A stretch of 60,063 nt of DNA from Gracilaria vermiculophylla (taxonomy: Eukaryota; Rhodophyta; Florideophyceae; Gracilariales; Gracilariaceae), in the NCBI GenBank assembly GCA_019155205.2, contig JAHNZQ020000172.1, positions 624,150 through 684,212 of the forward strand. Reading direction: 5' to 3'. The notes under the pieces are model-generated. The model did not search any database and was not told the origin of the DNA. It was given only the letters and a program-made list of their open reading frames with translations. The position numbers and the translations under genes were made by a program. Below, in pieces: positions 31,430 to 41,749 of this stretch; within the stretch, counting starts at the first letter, position 1; each line of letters starts with the position of its first letter.

Positions 31430-32340
31430 ATTTTGCGAAGGTATGGGAGGCGCATTGTGGCGGCTGCAGGCGTGGCACGCAGGTGCGCGGTGGCGCACAC
31501 CGGGCAGTTGGGGCGTGCGTGCGTGCGTATGTGCGTGCGGTGGAGCGGCAGCGCGACGGCGGGAGGGCTGTGATTGGCGCGCGTGCGCTCCACCACAGCC
31601 CCCCCGCCCGTCATCACAGCGCGGCGGTGAGCAGCGAAGGCAAAGGCGGAGGCAAAAGCACCCAGCACGCGCAGTGGCGGCATCGCACGCAAGCGCTGTA
31701 TGCGGCGTGCGCGGCGCTGTCTCAATCCGGCGCGGGCGCGCGCGCGTGGGAGATCGGGGGTACGCGAGGAGGCGTTCATGAATTACGGCGCACGCGCGCG
31801 GCAGACAGGGCGGCGTACCTCGAGCGGCGCGGCGCTCGCATCACGCGCAGCGCGTGCCGCTGTGGAGCGTGACGGGCGGCCACCGGCGCCGTTTGGCGGC
31901 GCGCAGCTTTCGGGCGCGCAAGTCCGACCTGTGTGGCGCGACATGCCGGTGGCGACACATGGGCGGCCGCAAGAACCTTTGTGCCTATCAAAGCTTTTCG
32001 CGGCAAAAGCTGCGACTGTATGAGCGCGAGTTGTAATTCGCGATATACGCTGCGCGAGCGGCGCGCGCGCACGCAACTGTCGGCCGTGGACATGCGCGTG
32101 ATGTGCACAATCGCCGCGCGCCGGCAGTTGATCCATCCCCAACACGGCGTGCCGCCGTTGGCGACCGTTTGACCACCGCAACGGTGGCCCCGAGAACACC
32201 GCTTCGCGCTGTTGCCGCATTGCTGCTCGCGCGCTGCAGCGGCACACACACGCGCCCCATGCCGCTCGCGCCCACCAAAACTGCTCTGCGCACGCTTATT
32301 GATCGGCCGGCGCTGAGCGCCCGATTGACGTCATGATCGT
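31430..32340. other. GC-rich upstream region, no supported gene
   Basis: Continuation of the island upstream of the gene. G/T-rich on plus at 31440-31600 with GTGC-type repeats (GTGCGTGCGTGCG). Numerous overlapping chance frames are present but no domain. It shares an exact 19-mer, CGCACGCAAGCGCTGTATG (31684-31702), with 28054-28072. Confidence 0.5.
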
Positions 32341-33289
32341 CAGTAACGATCACTATCTGCACATAAAAGCCGTTCGCTACTATCGAGTCTATCTACAACA
32401 TCACGTACGACAGCAGAGCACATTTGTGCATCTGTAGCAGCCGAGCAAAGCACGCCGATCTCCACGTTGTGCTCCTTGACCAGTTGCCGTAGTTCACCGC
32501 TGCTCGCGTGCCCCATTGCACGCAGTGCCCTACCGCAGTATCGCCTGCCAGTGAATAAACCGAACAGACACCGTACGACAAAATGTTGTAATGATTAATG
32601 GGTTTGCTGTATTACTTGCACTAACTTACATGTCGTTTTTTGAAAGTGTAACACTGCTGCCATATTGATGATACATTTACTTCAGTACAAAACAAATCAT
32701 TTTTCAAAAGTTTTCATTTTACAAAATCGTTTCATTATCATAGCACATTTTACTGATACTAATGTAACTAAGGGCCGTTCTATGACTTTCTTCACGCGGA
32801 AATTGTGAACGGGAAACCAGGCTACGTCCTGTGAACATAAACCACGTTGCAGAGCGTGGAATGAAAATTTCGTTTCCGTCTGCATTCAAAAGATTTTGAA
32901 GTCATGTTCACAACAATCGATCTCATCAGCATACTCCTTGTTGAGTGTTACCGTTTCATTCAACTTTTTTCTCGAGAAAATGGATGATAGCATAGCCTAT
33001 GCAGTGAGCTATAATGCATTACAAGCAATTGAGAAGTAATGTTCACATGCTTAAACACAGTCTTGCAGCCAACAAGATGAAATTAAACCTCATCATTTTG
33101 AAGCAACTACAATAGTTGAAAACCACAAAACAATATTCAGCAGTACCATCCTTGTTAGTCAAGTCATGGGAAAGTATTTCGCGATATCTCAAAATTTTTA
33201 TCGCTCAAAAAGTTCATTTTCCTACCAACAGCTTCTGGTAGCGCAATAAAATGGCTTAACTGACAATATTATTGGAATACGTTCATTTA
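32341..33289. other. no gene seen
   Basis: A TATA-like CATAAAAG on plus near 32363 and an AATAAA near 32555 bracket a short ATG-poor stretch, too weak to call a transcript. The rest is AT-rich with no terminal repeats or domains. Confidence 0.4.
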
Positions 33290-33484
33290 TTTTCAGCGAC
33301 TCTCAAAATATAAATGCTATTAGTGACTGGGTTAAGGAACTGAAATAACCAAATGTCAAAGATATTCGCAACTCAAGCGGTAGACAAGATATGGAATACA
33401 TATGAGGTGGCACTTTAGTTATCGATCTGGAAGCAGGTTTTTTTTCTAGACAAACAGTCAAAACATTATTGTATAGCATCAATT

Positions 33485-34654
33485 TGAAGTGCAATGCCTT
33501 CCCAGAAGGGGTTTACTAGGCACTCTGCCAATTCACCGGATGCCGGTCAAGCCGTATATATGAAACGGTTAATGTCGCGGGCGCGATTCACGTCCGTTGG
33601 CGCGGCGGATTCCGGAATAACCGACCCGGCGCGTATTGCCCGACGTCGCACGCACGCAGCAGCCGCGCGCGGTCCGATGGCTATGGTATAAGCGCAGACT
33701 GGCATCTGCTTTGCACGGTTAATTTAAAATCTTTTCTATTTTATTTATTTAGTTATTTCGGCCAGTTCGGCCCTAAAGCTACAGTACATAGCACAACGGC
33801 ACGTCGGCCGTTGCGCCCAGTAAACTGCCCTAAGCGAGACATGCGGTATGAACTTGCCGCCGAAGCGGGTAGCCTTCTCCATCCTGGAACTGTACGCCGT
33901 GGACTACGAAAGTCAACTGCCCGCGACGTCGAGAACCATTGTCTAAACTATTCTTTCCTTCTTTCAGGGTTGCCCTCGTACGAATTTATCCCCATCAAAT
34001 CTCCTGTTTTCCACTCTCGTACTACGTCTGCCACCCGCTCAACGAGGCTTGCCCGAAACCCGCGCAGCCCAATATATTACCCGGCCGCGCCGAGATAGCC
34101 CTATATATTACATGGAGTTCTCACCGAACATTACGGGAACTGCTTCAATTACAAGACTTAGCGTATCCACGGTTTCTGCACTTTTCTTTCCTCCTGCACC
34201 CCGTTGCGACGTCTTAGGCCCGTAGTTACGCCCGGCTTGTGTGCCTCGCCCGAGGAAGGCTCTGCCCATCAACCTGTTGATAGTTCAAAGTCAGAACTGT
34301 ACGCCTGTGTCACAAGAGAGTATAGCACAAATAGCTCATCTGTTTTTCTAACAGGTTATGGGCCCAGCTAAACGCTAGGACCCTTGGTTCTATTCCCAGA
34401 AGTGACCTGAGCCTGAGAAATTGTACATGTGTACAGCAGTGGTCAATAATGGTTACTGTAAGCTTGGGGTCTCGTTCTGTAAGGAAGTACAGGGCGAGGG
34501 GGCGTGTTGATAGTTCAAATGGTGAACTGTGAGCCCTGTATCACAAGAGAGTATAGCGCAAATAGCTCATCTGTTTTTCTAACAGAACCACCTTGCGAGA
34601 GAAAGGTTCGCACATCCTTCGTAGTAATTTCCCCTTTTGGGGTATTTGACAACA
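33485..34654 (+). repeat. solo LTR, gypsy family G2, with nested TRIM
   Basis: Begins TGAAGTGCAATGCCTTCC and ends TTTGACAACA, flanked by a perfect 5-bp duplication CAATT (33480-33484 and 34655-34659). Without the nested TRIM (34275-34584) it is about 855 bases. It matches 34750-35626 and 51939-52775 along its length, with shared blocks TTTGCACGGTTA, AATATATTACCCGGCCGCGCC and TTTCCCCTTTTGGG. A solo LTR arises by recombination between the two LTRs of a full element. Confidence 0.92.
34275..34584 (+). mobile_element. TRIM (miniature LTR retrotransposon)
   Basis: Two near-identical terminal repeats, 34275-34353 (79 bp) and 34505-34584 (80 bp), both TGTTGATAGTTCAAA..TTTTTCTAACA, flank 151 bases without coding capacity. 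Directly after the left repeat is GGTTATGGGCCCAG (34354-34367), the form of primer-binding site known from Drosophila copia, which pairs with an internal part of initiator tRNA-Met. A purine-rich AGGGCGAGGGGG precedes the right repeat. Target bases CAACC (34270-34274) and GAACC (34585-34589) form a duplication with one mismatch. The homologous LTRs at 35540-35570 and 52680-52710 are uninterrupted at this point. It would depend on a copia element's proteins. Confidence 0.85.
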
Positions 34655-34749
34655 CAATTATCGATAGATGCCCTGATTTGAAAGCTGTTAACTACAGGCG
34701 TCTGTTACAAAAGCTTTGTGATGTTCTTTTCGCAGCTACGCGAGAAAGG

Positions 34750-35626
34750 TGATGTACAACGCCCTCTGTGCAGACTTATTTTGGCATTTTGCGGGTTCCC
34801 CGGACTATGGCCATACCATACACTTGAAAACGACTAGCGTCGCAGGCGCAATTCACGTCCGTTAGTACGGTAGACTTCGAAGCAGCCGACCCGATGGATG
34901 TCGCGCGATATGGCACGCGTGCTGGATGGCCTACCCGCACGCGCGTGGCATTCACACGCGGCCCGTTGGCTAACGTATGGGTGCTGGATGGCACCTGCTT
35001 TGCACGGTTAGTCTAGTATATTTGATATTTATTTTTTTAGTTATTGTGGCCATTTTGGCCTTAGCGCTAAGGTACTCAGCACGACGGCACTCCGGTAGTC
35101 ACGCCCAGTAAGCCGCAGCAAGCGGGATCTGCCGTCTGATTGTAGTGTCCACGCGGACAACTGTCTTTATTGTCGGGAAGTAAACCTTGGATTACGGAAG
35201 TCAACCGCCGGTGACGCCAAGAACAATTGTCTGGACTATTCCTTCCTTCCTACAGGTTTGCCCTCGTATGGGGTCAGCCCCTCCGGACTTCCGGTTTTTT
35301 CCTATTTGGATCATGTCCACTACCCGCTCAACACGGCTTGCCCGATACCCGCGGGGCCTAAAATATTACCCTGCCGCGCCGAGATAGCCCGATATCTTAC
35401 AAGGACATCTCGCAGAACCCATGAAAACTGCCTCAATCACAAAACGTGCCCGATCCCCTGTTTCTCCATTTGTTTTTGCTCCTGCACCCGTTGCGATGGC
35501 TTAGACACGGAGTTACCTCCAGCTCGTGTGCTTCGTCTGCGTAAAGCTCTGCCCCTGATCCACCTTGCGGGAGGAAAGTTCCAAACATCCTTCGTGGTAT
35601 TTTCCCCTTTTGGGCATTGCACTGCA
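34750..35626 (+). repeat. G2 5' LTR
   Basis: 877 bases from TGATGTACAACGCC to CATTGCACTGCA, matching the solo LTRs at 33485-34654 and 51939-52775 and the truncated 3' LTR. The bases after it (AAGTAGTCTTTCG) do not resemble a canonical primer-binding site. Confidence 0.85.
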
Positions 35627-35756
35627 AAGTAGTCTTTCGACTATGAAACGGAGATCCACTGGCAGATATTCTTTGAGGTACTTTTTTCTTTTCATTGGTT
35701 ATCCTCTTCGGATTTAACCCGTTGGCGGATGTTCACCGTCGTGACGGATATCTCCC

Positions 35757-37225
35757 ATGGGTCGGAAACCGACTGGAGTCGAGCCGTTAAAGATCCGGAG
35801 CCAGTTCCACCAAGAGAACGAGAAGCGCCAAATGGTGACTCCCGAGACAACTGGTGCAGACCAGGTGGACAGTGGAAGGCCGACGGCTGAGCCAGACACC
35901 TTATCACCCGAAGCCGGGCCATCGACAGCCACTAAGGTGGTATCCCCGCCGCCGCGGTTGGTGGATAGGGCCTCCGTTGTTCGTTAGGAAGATTAGATTC
36001 GCACCCTGCGGTTAACCCAAACAGCCCTGGCCGAAGAACTGGAGTCCTGCCGAAGGCACTCGGCGATTCTGTCGACTAATACAGCCGATGAGCTCCGCGT
36101 GCTGCAGTCTGATGTCAATACGATCCTCGAAGGTTTCGGTCCGGCGGCGTCCTACGTTGAGGGCGTGGATGATCGATTTACTCGATTACGAGTCCAACTG
36201 GAGTCCGTCGAGAAATCTGTGCCTGCTTTCGCATCCGCGGCTCAAACCACTGGCTCTTTGTGTAACGACCGCTGGGAGGCTCGAAATGGCAGCCAAAAGC
36301 GGAACAGGCGAAAGAACCGCGATCAACACATAAGCTCTTCCTCGGACTCGGAATCGACTACTCAGGATTCTGAGCCCTCACAATGTGACTCGGACCATAA
36401 CCATCCGGAGCGTAGTTTCCGTTCCAACGGCCATTGGTCACCTATACGGCAATCCGATCCCGGCCAGAAGGTGAGAAACACGCCGGGCTTTATCCATTAA
36501 AGCCAACTAATTCCCTGTAGAAAGAGCCCATTTCATACAGATATTATCGGTTACAATATCTGTTTTTAGACAGGACGCCACGTGATACGAGTAAAATGAG
36601 GGACTGCATGAAATTGATGCAGCTCTCCATGAGAAATCAGAACTTTACTGGAGATGATCCATTTTTTGTGCTAGACTTCCTAGACCGCTTTGTCGCGAAG
36701 TCCGATATCTTCAATGTGAGTGAGGCCCAGGCAAATCTGGTATTATCGTACTTTTTACGCGGAGTCGCTGAAAACCAATTGATCTCAGTTCGAGGTTCAT
36801 CTTGAACGTCCGAGGGAGAAGTGATCTGCTGGCATGAGGTCGTGCAGTATCTTTTGCGTTCCTTCGCGACTAACACCGCTATTCAGCGGGCTATCCTCGG
36901 ACTACGCCATACTCGCTAGCGCGCTGGAGAACTGAAGACCGACAACTCGGTACACCTGAATAAGGCTCTCCATCGCTGTGGAAAGTTTTACCCCACAAAG
37001 GAACGATTCACGATGTTTTTCTTAATGGGCTCGGTCTGGCGACTGCGACGCTCGTTGCCCGTCACCTGGAAATTCCCCCTAAGGTGGGACACAGGGAGAC
37101 GTTCTATTTTGCCCGTGCAGCGGAAGACGTACTCCGTGCGAGAAACTCCGGTTCAAAGCAGAAGGTAGCAAATGCACTGATAAGCGGTTCAGATACCCCC
37201 TCTCTTTTTTTTTGGCGCCGGTGAT
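35757..37225 (+). pseudogene. G2 gag
   Basis: One frame 35757-36500 (interrupted by a stop at 35985-35987) has a Pro/Glu-rich start, a coiled-coil-like stretch (LQSDVNTILEGFG...RLRVQLESVEKSV) and a Ser/Asp-rich tail. After a frameshift the capsid domain follows from 36596: FTGDDPFFVLDFLDRFVAKSD, SYFLRGVAENQL. Past a TGA at 36803 come LLRSFATNTA, LNKALHRCGKFYPTKERF and HRETFYFARAAEDVL. This is the same layout as G1 gag (16134-16751). Broken by at least one frameshift and several stops. Confidence 0.75.
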
Positions 37226-38110
37226 GTTCCTATACCGGGTTATGACGGTGTGCAATTTCTCCACGATGACGGTTGGTCTGTTCCGACATCGGAATTACCG
37301 TCTACGTCGGAAAACGCGTATGCTACAGAAATGGGAGCTCCGCAGGAAGCACAGGTCCTTTACATGGGTAGTAACTGGTCTCCAGCCGCTCGCCTGCCGT
37401 ATTTCAGCGGTATGCCGAGGGTTCAGTGCCCTGGTCTGATTGATAATCGGAATCCATGGAGGTCAGCTGGAAATCGGAACGCCGCTTCTCAAGTTCCTCC
37501 GCCTGGAGCTTTCTGCCACTTGTGCTACACTTGGCGCTTCACCTCCCCGCAGTGACCCATAACGGGATAGAGAATTCGTTGTGGAAAAAGCAGGGCGAGA
37601 ACCCGAAGTGAAATTCGTTCAGGGAAACGAACTGAGTGAGTCTCCTCACAGGGAGAAGCATCCTCATAGATGAGTCTGACGACATCCAAGGCGCCGCTGC
37701 CTCGCTGCCAGATGAAAATCCGTTCGAGAAGAGACACCGCAGACGCGGACTCTGAGCACTTAGGTTTTTTGCGCTGACAGTGGAGACGGATAATGCATAG
37801 TCAGCTCCAGGAGCAAGTCTTAGTGATGGCGAAGCGAAACTGCAAGGTTTACGCTGATCTTGGGCTGTACGTGCAGTATATGGTGCGCTTTCTCACGGTT
37901 CTCGACACTAGAGCGGAGCCAAATTTCGTTGTCGAGTCGGTACCCCCTTCACATATGCGGTCTCGCATTCACACAGGAGCGGTATCCGACGTCTCGGTCG
38001 CGAATAACAGTCAGTTAAAAACGGTTCGAACCATTGGTCAAATCATCCGATTGGGAAGATCACTGATGAATCTCACTTTCATTGATGCCTTTCCCTGGCC
38101 GCGCCAGTAA
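37226..38110 (+). pseudogene. G2 zinc knuckle and aspartic protease
   Basis: At about 37507-37555 the frame reads FCHLCYTWRFTSPQ then TGA P, a CCHC-type knuckle in which the His is replaced by Phe and the last Cys codon position is a stop. The frame 37793-38110 holds a retropepsin: VLDTRAEPNFV where DTGA is expected (Gly to Arg next to the catalytic Asp), then IGQIIRLG. The substitutions point to loss of activity. The linker 38111-38740 has no recognised domain. Confidence 0.6.
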
Positions 38111-38742
38111 TAATTGGATGCAACTACTGCAACCGGTTTGTGTAGGCTGTCCGGTCTCGCCTAAAACAGGGGAGTTGAAAGATGGGTTGTCCATCCCCAT
38201 CGTCCTACAACCGTTTCGGCGGGATGCAGAAAAGCAATTGCCCCTGCCTGCCACGCAGGAATCGGCGCCGAGAATACGGAATTCGATCAAGCTCCGCATT
38301 GCGGCATCAGTGATGATAACCATCACCACGCAGGTTCTTGTTCAGGTCAAGGCCCTTCAACACGGTTTTATGATTTTTCAATCCCGGATCTCGTTGTATG
38401 AGCAAAGCCGCCTCGCTGTCGCAAACGGAATCGTGCACGTCGTGATGAACTGCCCATTTTGGTATCTTTATTGAAAATCTGGGCGACACAACCCTGTATC
38501 TGGCTAAAAACGAAATGATTGGTTCCGTCACTCCACATCCGTTCGCGATGATCCCCAAACGGGTGACGACCGCTCTGGTACTTTTGCCAGTGACTTGAAA
38601 AGATGAGAAGGCGTCCGATGTGGTGGTGAACTGCTTCTCCAGCGGAATCACCGGTTTAACGGAAGCTATCATGGAAACGGGAAAGCCTGACTTCCAGGTT
38701 AGTCCGACCTCACCGACCCCACGTCCGACGAGATACGACTAA

Positions 38743-39534
38743 ATGGACCGCTTGAGAGCTCTCGAAGAACTGAATTTGTTCCATGTGCCCGCTTCGCATC
38801 GGGAGCGTCTCTGCGCAATGTTGCGGAAAATTTCCCCGATGTGGGATGTCTCGATAGGCAAGATTAACTGCACTAAACATCGGATATATTTTGTAGCGAA
38901 CACTCGGCTCATCGCCCAACCCCCGTACAGGGCTGGTTTGAAAGCTTGGGAGGACGAAGGAGTCCAAGTGGGGCGCATGCTCCGTGCCGGAGTCATAGAG
39001 CCAGCACAATCCCCGTGGGCGTCCCTGTGATCCTTGCGATAAACGCGGATTGGTTATGGAAATTCTGCATGGACTACCGCATGCTTAATGCCTCGACTAT
39101 CTGGAATACATACCCGATTTCTCGGATGAACAAGTGCATGGACGCACTCGATGATGCTACCATGTTAACGGCCCTCGATGCCAATTGGTGCTACTGGCAG
39201 GTCAAATTGAAGAGGAAGAACGAGACGAAACGGCGTTTGTGTGCCTTTCTGGGCACTACTACTTCAAGCAAATGCCTTTTGGTATGACCAATGCACCCGA
39301 AACGTTTCAGGGGGCTATCATTGTTCTCATGAACCGATTGAAAGGCGGACTTGCCTTCTGTACTTGGACAAAATAATAATCTTTTCCAATACCTTGGACT
39401 ATCATTCCACCCACATGCGGGACGTGATGACGGTGCGGCGTGACGCAGGGATCACTTTGAAGCTCAGGAAGCGTAAATTATTTACCGACACCGTGACTTA
39501 TCTGGGTCACATCATCCGCTCGGATAGATTGTGA
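38743..39534 (+). pseudogene. G2 reverse transcriptase
   Basis: Three overlapping frames. 38743-39030: the RT N-terminal part (KHRIYFVANTRLIAQPPYRAG, GVIEPAQSPWAS). 38946-39287: MDYRMLNASTIWNTYPISRM and LTALDAN.CYWQVK with the first catalytic Asp. 39241-39534: [15 protein letters not shown] where YLDD is expected, so the second catalytic Asp has become Lys, then LTLKLRKRKLF..TVTYLGHIIR. Frameshifts near 39030 and 39240. Related to the G1 RT but clearly divergent. Confidence 0.82.
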
Positions 39535-39676
39535 TCGAAACAGTTCGATTCAAACATCTCACTCATGTGGAAAAATCCCGGACGCAAACAGAATGGAGAT
39601 CATTTCTTGAATTAGTTCACGTCTATCGACGCTAATACCTAATTTCTCAGATACCGCCGCACAAGGTAGCGGGTAA

Positions 39677-40230
39677 TTGCGGAAATGGCAGTCGCCGAAG
39701 CTCTCCCCATTCACCACCGATACTTCAGCTGCCTTTCAGTACCTGATTAGGTCAGTGAGAACAGCTCCACTTCTGTCACTCTCCGAACAAGGCCTCTCGT
39801 ACTCCGTGGAGACAGATTCCAGCGACCCCCACATGGGCTGTGCTTTGCTTCAAACAAGCTCTGAAGGGTATTTCATACCAATCGGATATTGGTCTAGTAC
39901 TCTCAACGTTCACGAGATGAACTATTTCGTCTCGGTGAAAGATTGCCTCGCTGTAATGTGGGCGCTCTCCACGCTACGCCTCTATCTAACTGTGCGCACT
40001 TCACCGTGTTCGCAGAGCACTCTTCTTTGTACTTGCTGATGAGTACTGTCGACCTATCATGCCGTTTGATGCAGTGGGGGCTCCACGTACTAGAATTCAT
40101 GTTCGATGTGGTTTACAAGAAGGGCGCACAGAACGGGTAAGCCGATGCCCTGTCGCGTTTTCCAACAAAAGGGAAAGCCGTCAGCGATGCCGACGAGGAC
40201 GAGATGCCCTGCTTCGTAACCTTTCGCCGC
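39677..40230 (+). pseudogene. G2 RNase H
   Basis: The frame 39677-40039 reads LSYSVETDSSDPHMGCALLQ (first acidic residues), PIGYWSSTLNVHEMNYFVSVKDCLAVMWAL (the Glu position reads Lys-Asp), then a frameshift. At about 40060-40150 LMQWGLHVLEFMFDVVYKKGAQNG, a stop, then ADALSRF completes the domain. It continues with DEDEMPCFV as in G1 (EDNMPCLV). Non-functional. Confidence 0.75.
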
Positions 40231-40282
40231 TGCGCAACTATATCACAGATCTCCCCCCTTATGGGATCTTTTCACGGGTACC

Positions 40283-41221
40283 GTGACATATTCGTACAAT
40301 AAACAGGGTCGCCACACCAAAGGCCTCACTCCATTGGAGCTGGTCTTATCGCGTACACCCCCGGCCTTTGCGCTGGAAACGTATGCGCATGCGGGTGCTT
40401 CCCCTTCAGTGGCGATGAAATTCGACAACCACGTGCGCAGTATCCCGCGAAAGCTTTCTCATTTTGGGACCTACGTGTTCGTCCACAAAATTGTTTTCAA
40501 CACCACGAAGGATGGCACTCGCCATCAGCTCTCGCCTATAGGGGATGGCCTCTTAAGGGCTCCATCCTCCGACTGCTACACGGTGCTGTTCGCCACAGGC
40601 GAGAAACAGGACCGGCTGTCGTGCAACCACGTACTACAAGCGCCTTCTCCCTCACATGAAGTCTCACCGGCCAACGACGCTTCTGTCCCGGAATCCAGCC
40701 TTTCAAAAATGGTGGTTTCTCGGCCTCTGGTGCTTCGAAACCAGAAACGAGGACTTTCGCATCTTCCGACACTTTTGGGTGCCTCGGCTCCTCCGGCTCG
40801 CCCACTCTTGCTACTTCGTCCAGCTCTCCGTGGCGTGTATCCACGCCGGATGGTGGCGGCAGCGTCACAGGTTGCCACTCCGTCTAAGGGGGAGCCGGTC
40901 GTTCAATCGTTGATCCTAATTCCTTGCCATCGTGACGGAACGCCATTGTTGCGCCGCCTTCCGCTTGCGGTAACAGCACAAAAAACCAGGAAGAAGAAAC
41001 GCCTAGGGCAGCAATCGTGGACGGCCCACGGACGGATCTATGGAGTCAAATGCCGCATCCTCGCAGATGCATATGCACACCTCGGACACGTCGGATGCAG
41101 AAAACACGTAGATAGATTGCGAGCGAGCTTGCCCCATGGACCCAATTTGGCCGCAATGAACTTGTGCCCTCGACGACGCCGTGGCAAAAACTGCGCAGCA
41201 GTCGCAAACTGCAACGCATAA
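40283..41221 (+). pseudogene. G2 integrase C-terminal part with long tail
   Basis: A 312-codon open frame. Residues about 10-40 match the end of the integrase core (NKQGRHTKGLTPLELVLSRTPP); residues about 55-115 form the GPY-like module (FGTYVFVHKIVFN...LLRAPSSDCYTVLFATGEKQDRL). The remaining ~190 residues are Pro/Leu/Arg-rich with no chromodomain recognised. The jump from RNase H to this point over less than 100 bases shows that the zinc domain and catalytic core are deleted. Long for such a decayed element, possibly by chance in GC-rich sequence. Confidence 0.6.
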
Positions 41222-41749
41222 CCCCCATCCAATACACCAGCCGAAAACGAGCCCGTAACCTCATCAGAATCCCGGAAGACTGGTCTGGAATATAGGAAAG
41301 ACAGAGAAATGGAGTGAATGCTTTTCTCGGAAACCCTGTTGAAGGATATAAGGCCCCAAGATGGGAATAAGAATGCCCCATGCGTCATTCTAACGTAGCA
41401 GAGCCGGTAATTGTTCATTGCAGGATAGTTACTTGAACAAGTAGACGTACTTGAAGTGGAGCAACAGGGGAGCGTCTGGTAGCAGGTCCGCTGATACGTA
41501 CATAACTCTAATTAGGATACACGAGAGCCCATCGAGCATCTACCACGCTCCGTGGTTCTATAGCATGACTGCAAGGCGAGTAGCCCCCCTGCCGGACACA
41601 CTGGACCAGGCCCAAGTAGGATATGAAACCACAAGAAGCTCCACTCAACTGCGAAGTTCAGACGTCCACAGTGGAACAATACCTCACTCTCTCAATCCTC
41701 TATCACGTTTACCCCCTTTTTAACCGTCAGGGCTTTTCTCACCCCGCTC

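Larger units (their letters stand above)
33290..34749 (+). pseudogene. weak decayed frame split by a G2 solo LTR
   Basis: Plus-strand text 33290-33479 (GGTLVIDLEAGFFSRQTVKTL, with two internal stops upstream) and 34660-34749 (IDRCPDLKAVNYRRLLQKLC) looks protein-like on either side of the solo LTR at 33485-34654. No family is recognised. It could be a relic of an older element that served as insertion site for two G2 insertions. Confidence 0.25.

Noticed and set aside
32341..32580. Short transcript between a TATA-like and an AATAAA motif
   Set aside because: Both motifs are short and common in AT-rich DNA; no ORF or RNA structure supports it.
40536..40878. Minus-strand ORFs of 100-110 codons
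   Set aside because: Mirror frames of the integrase C-terminal region on plus, Arg/Pro-rich; no independent support.
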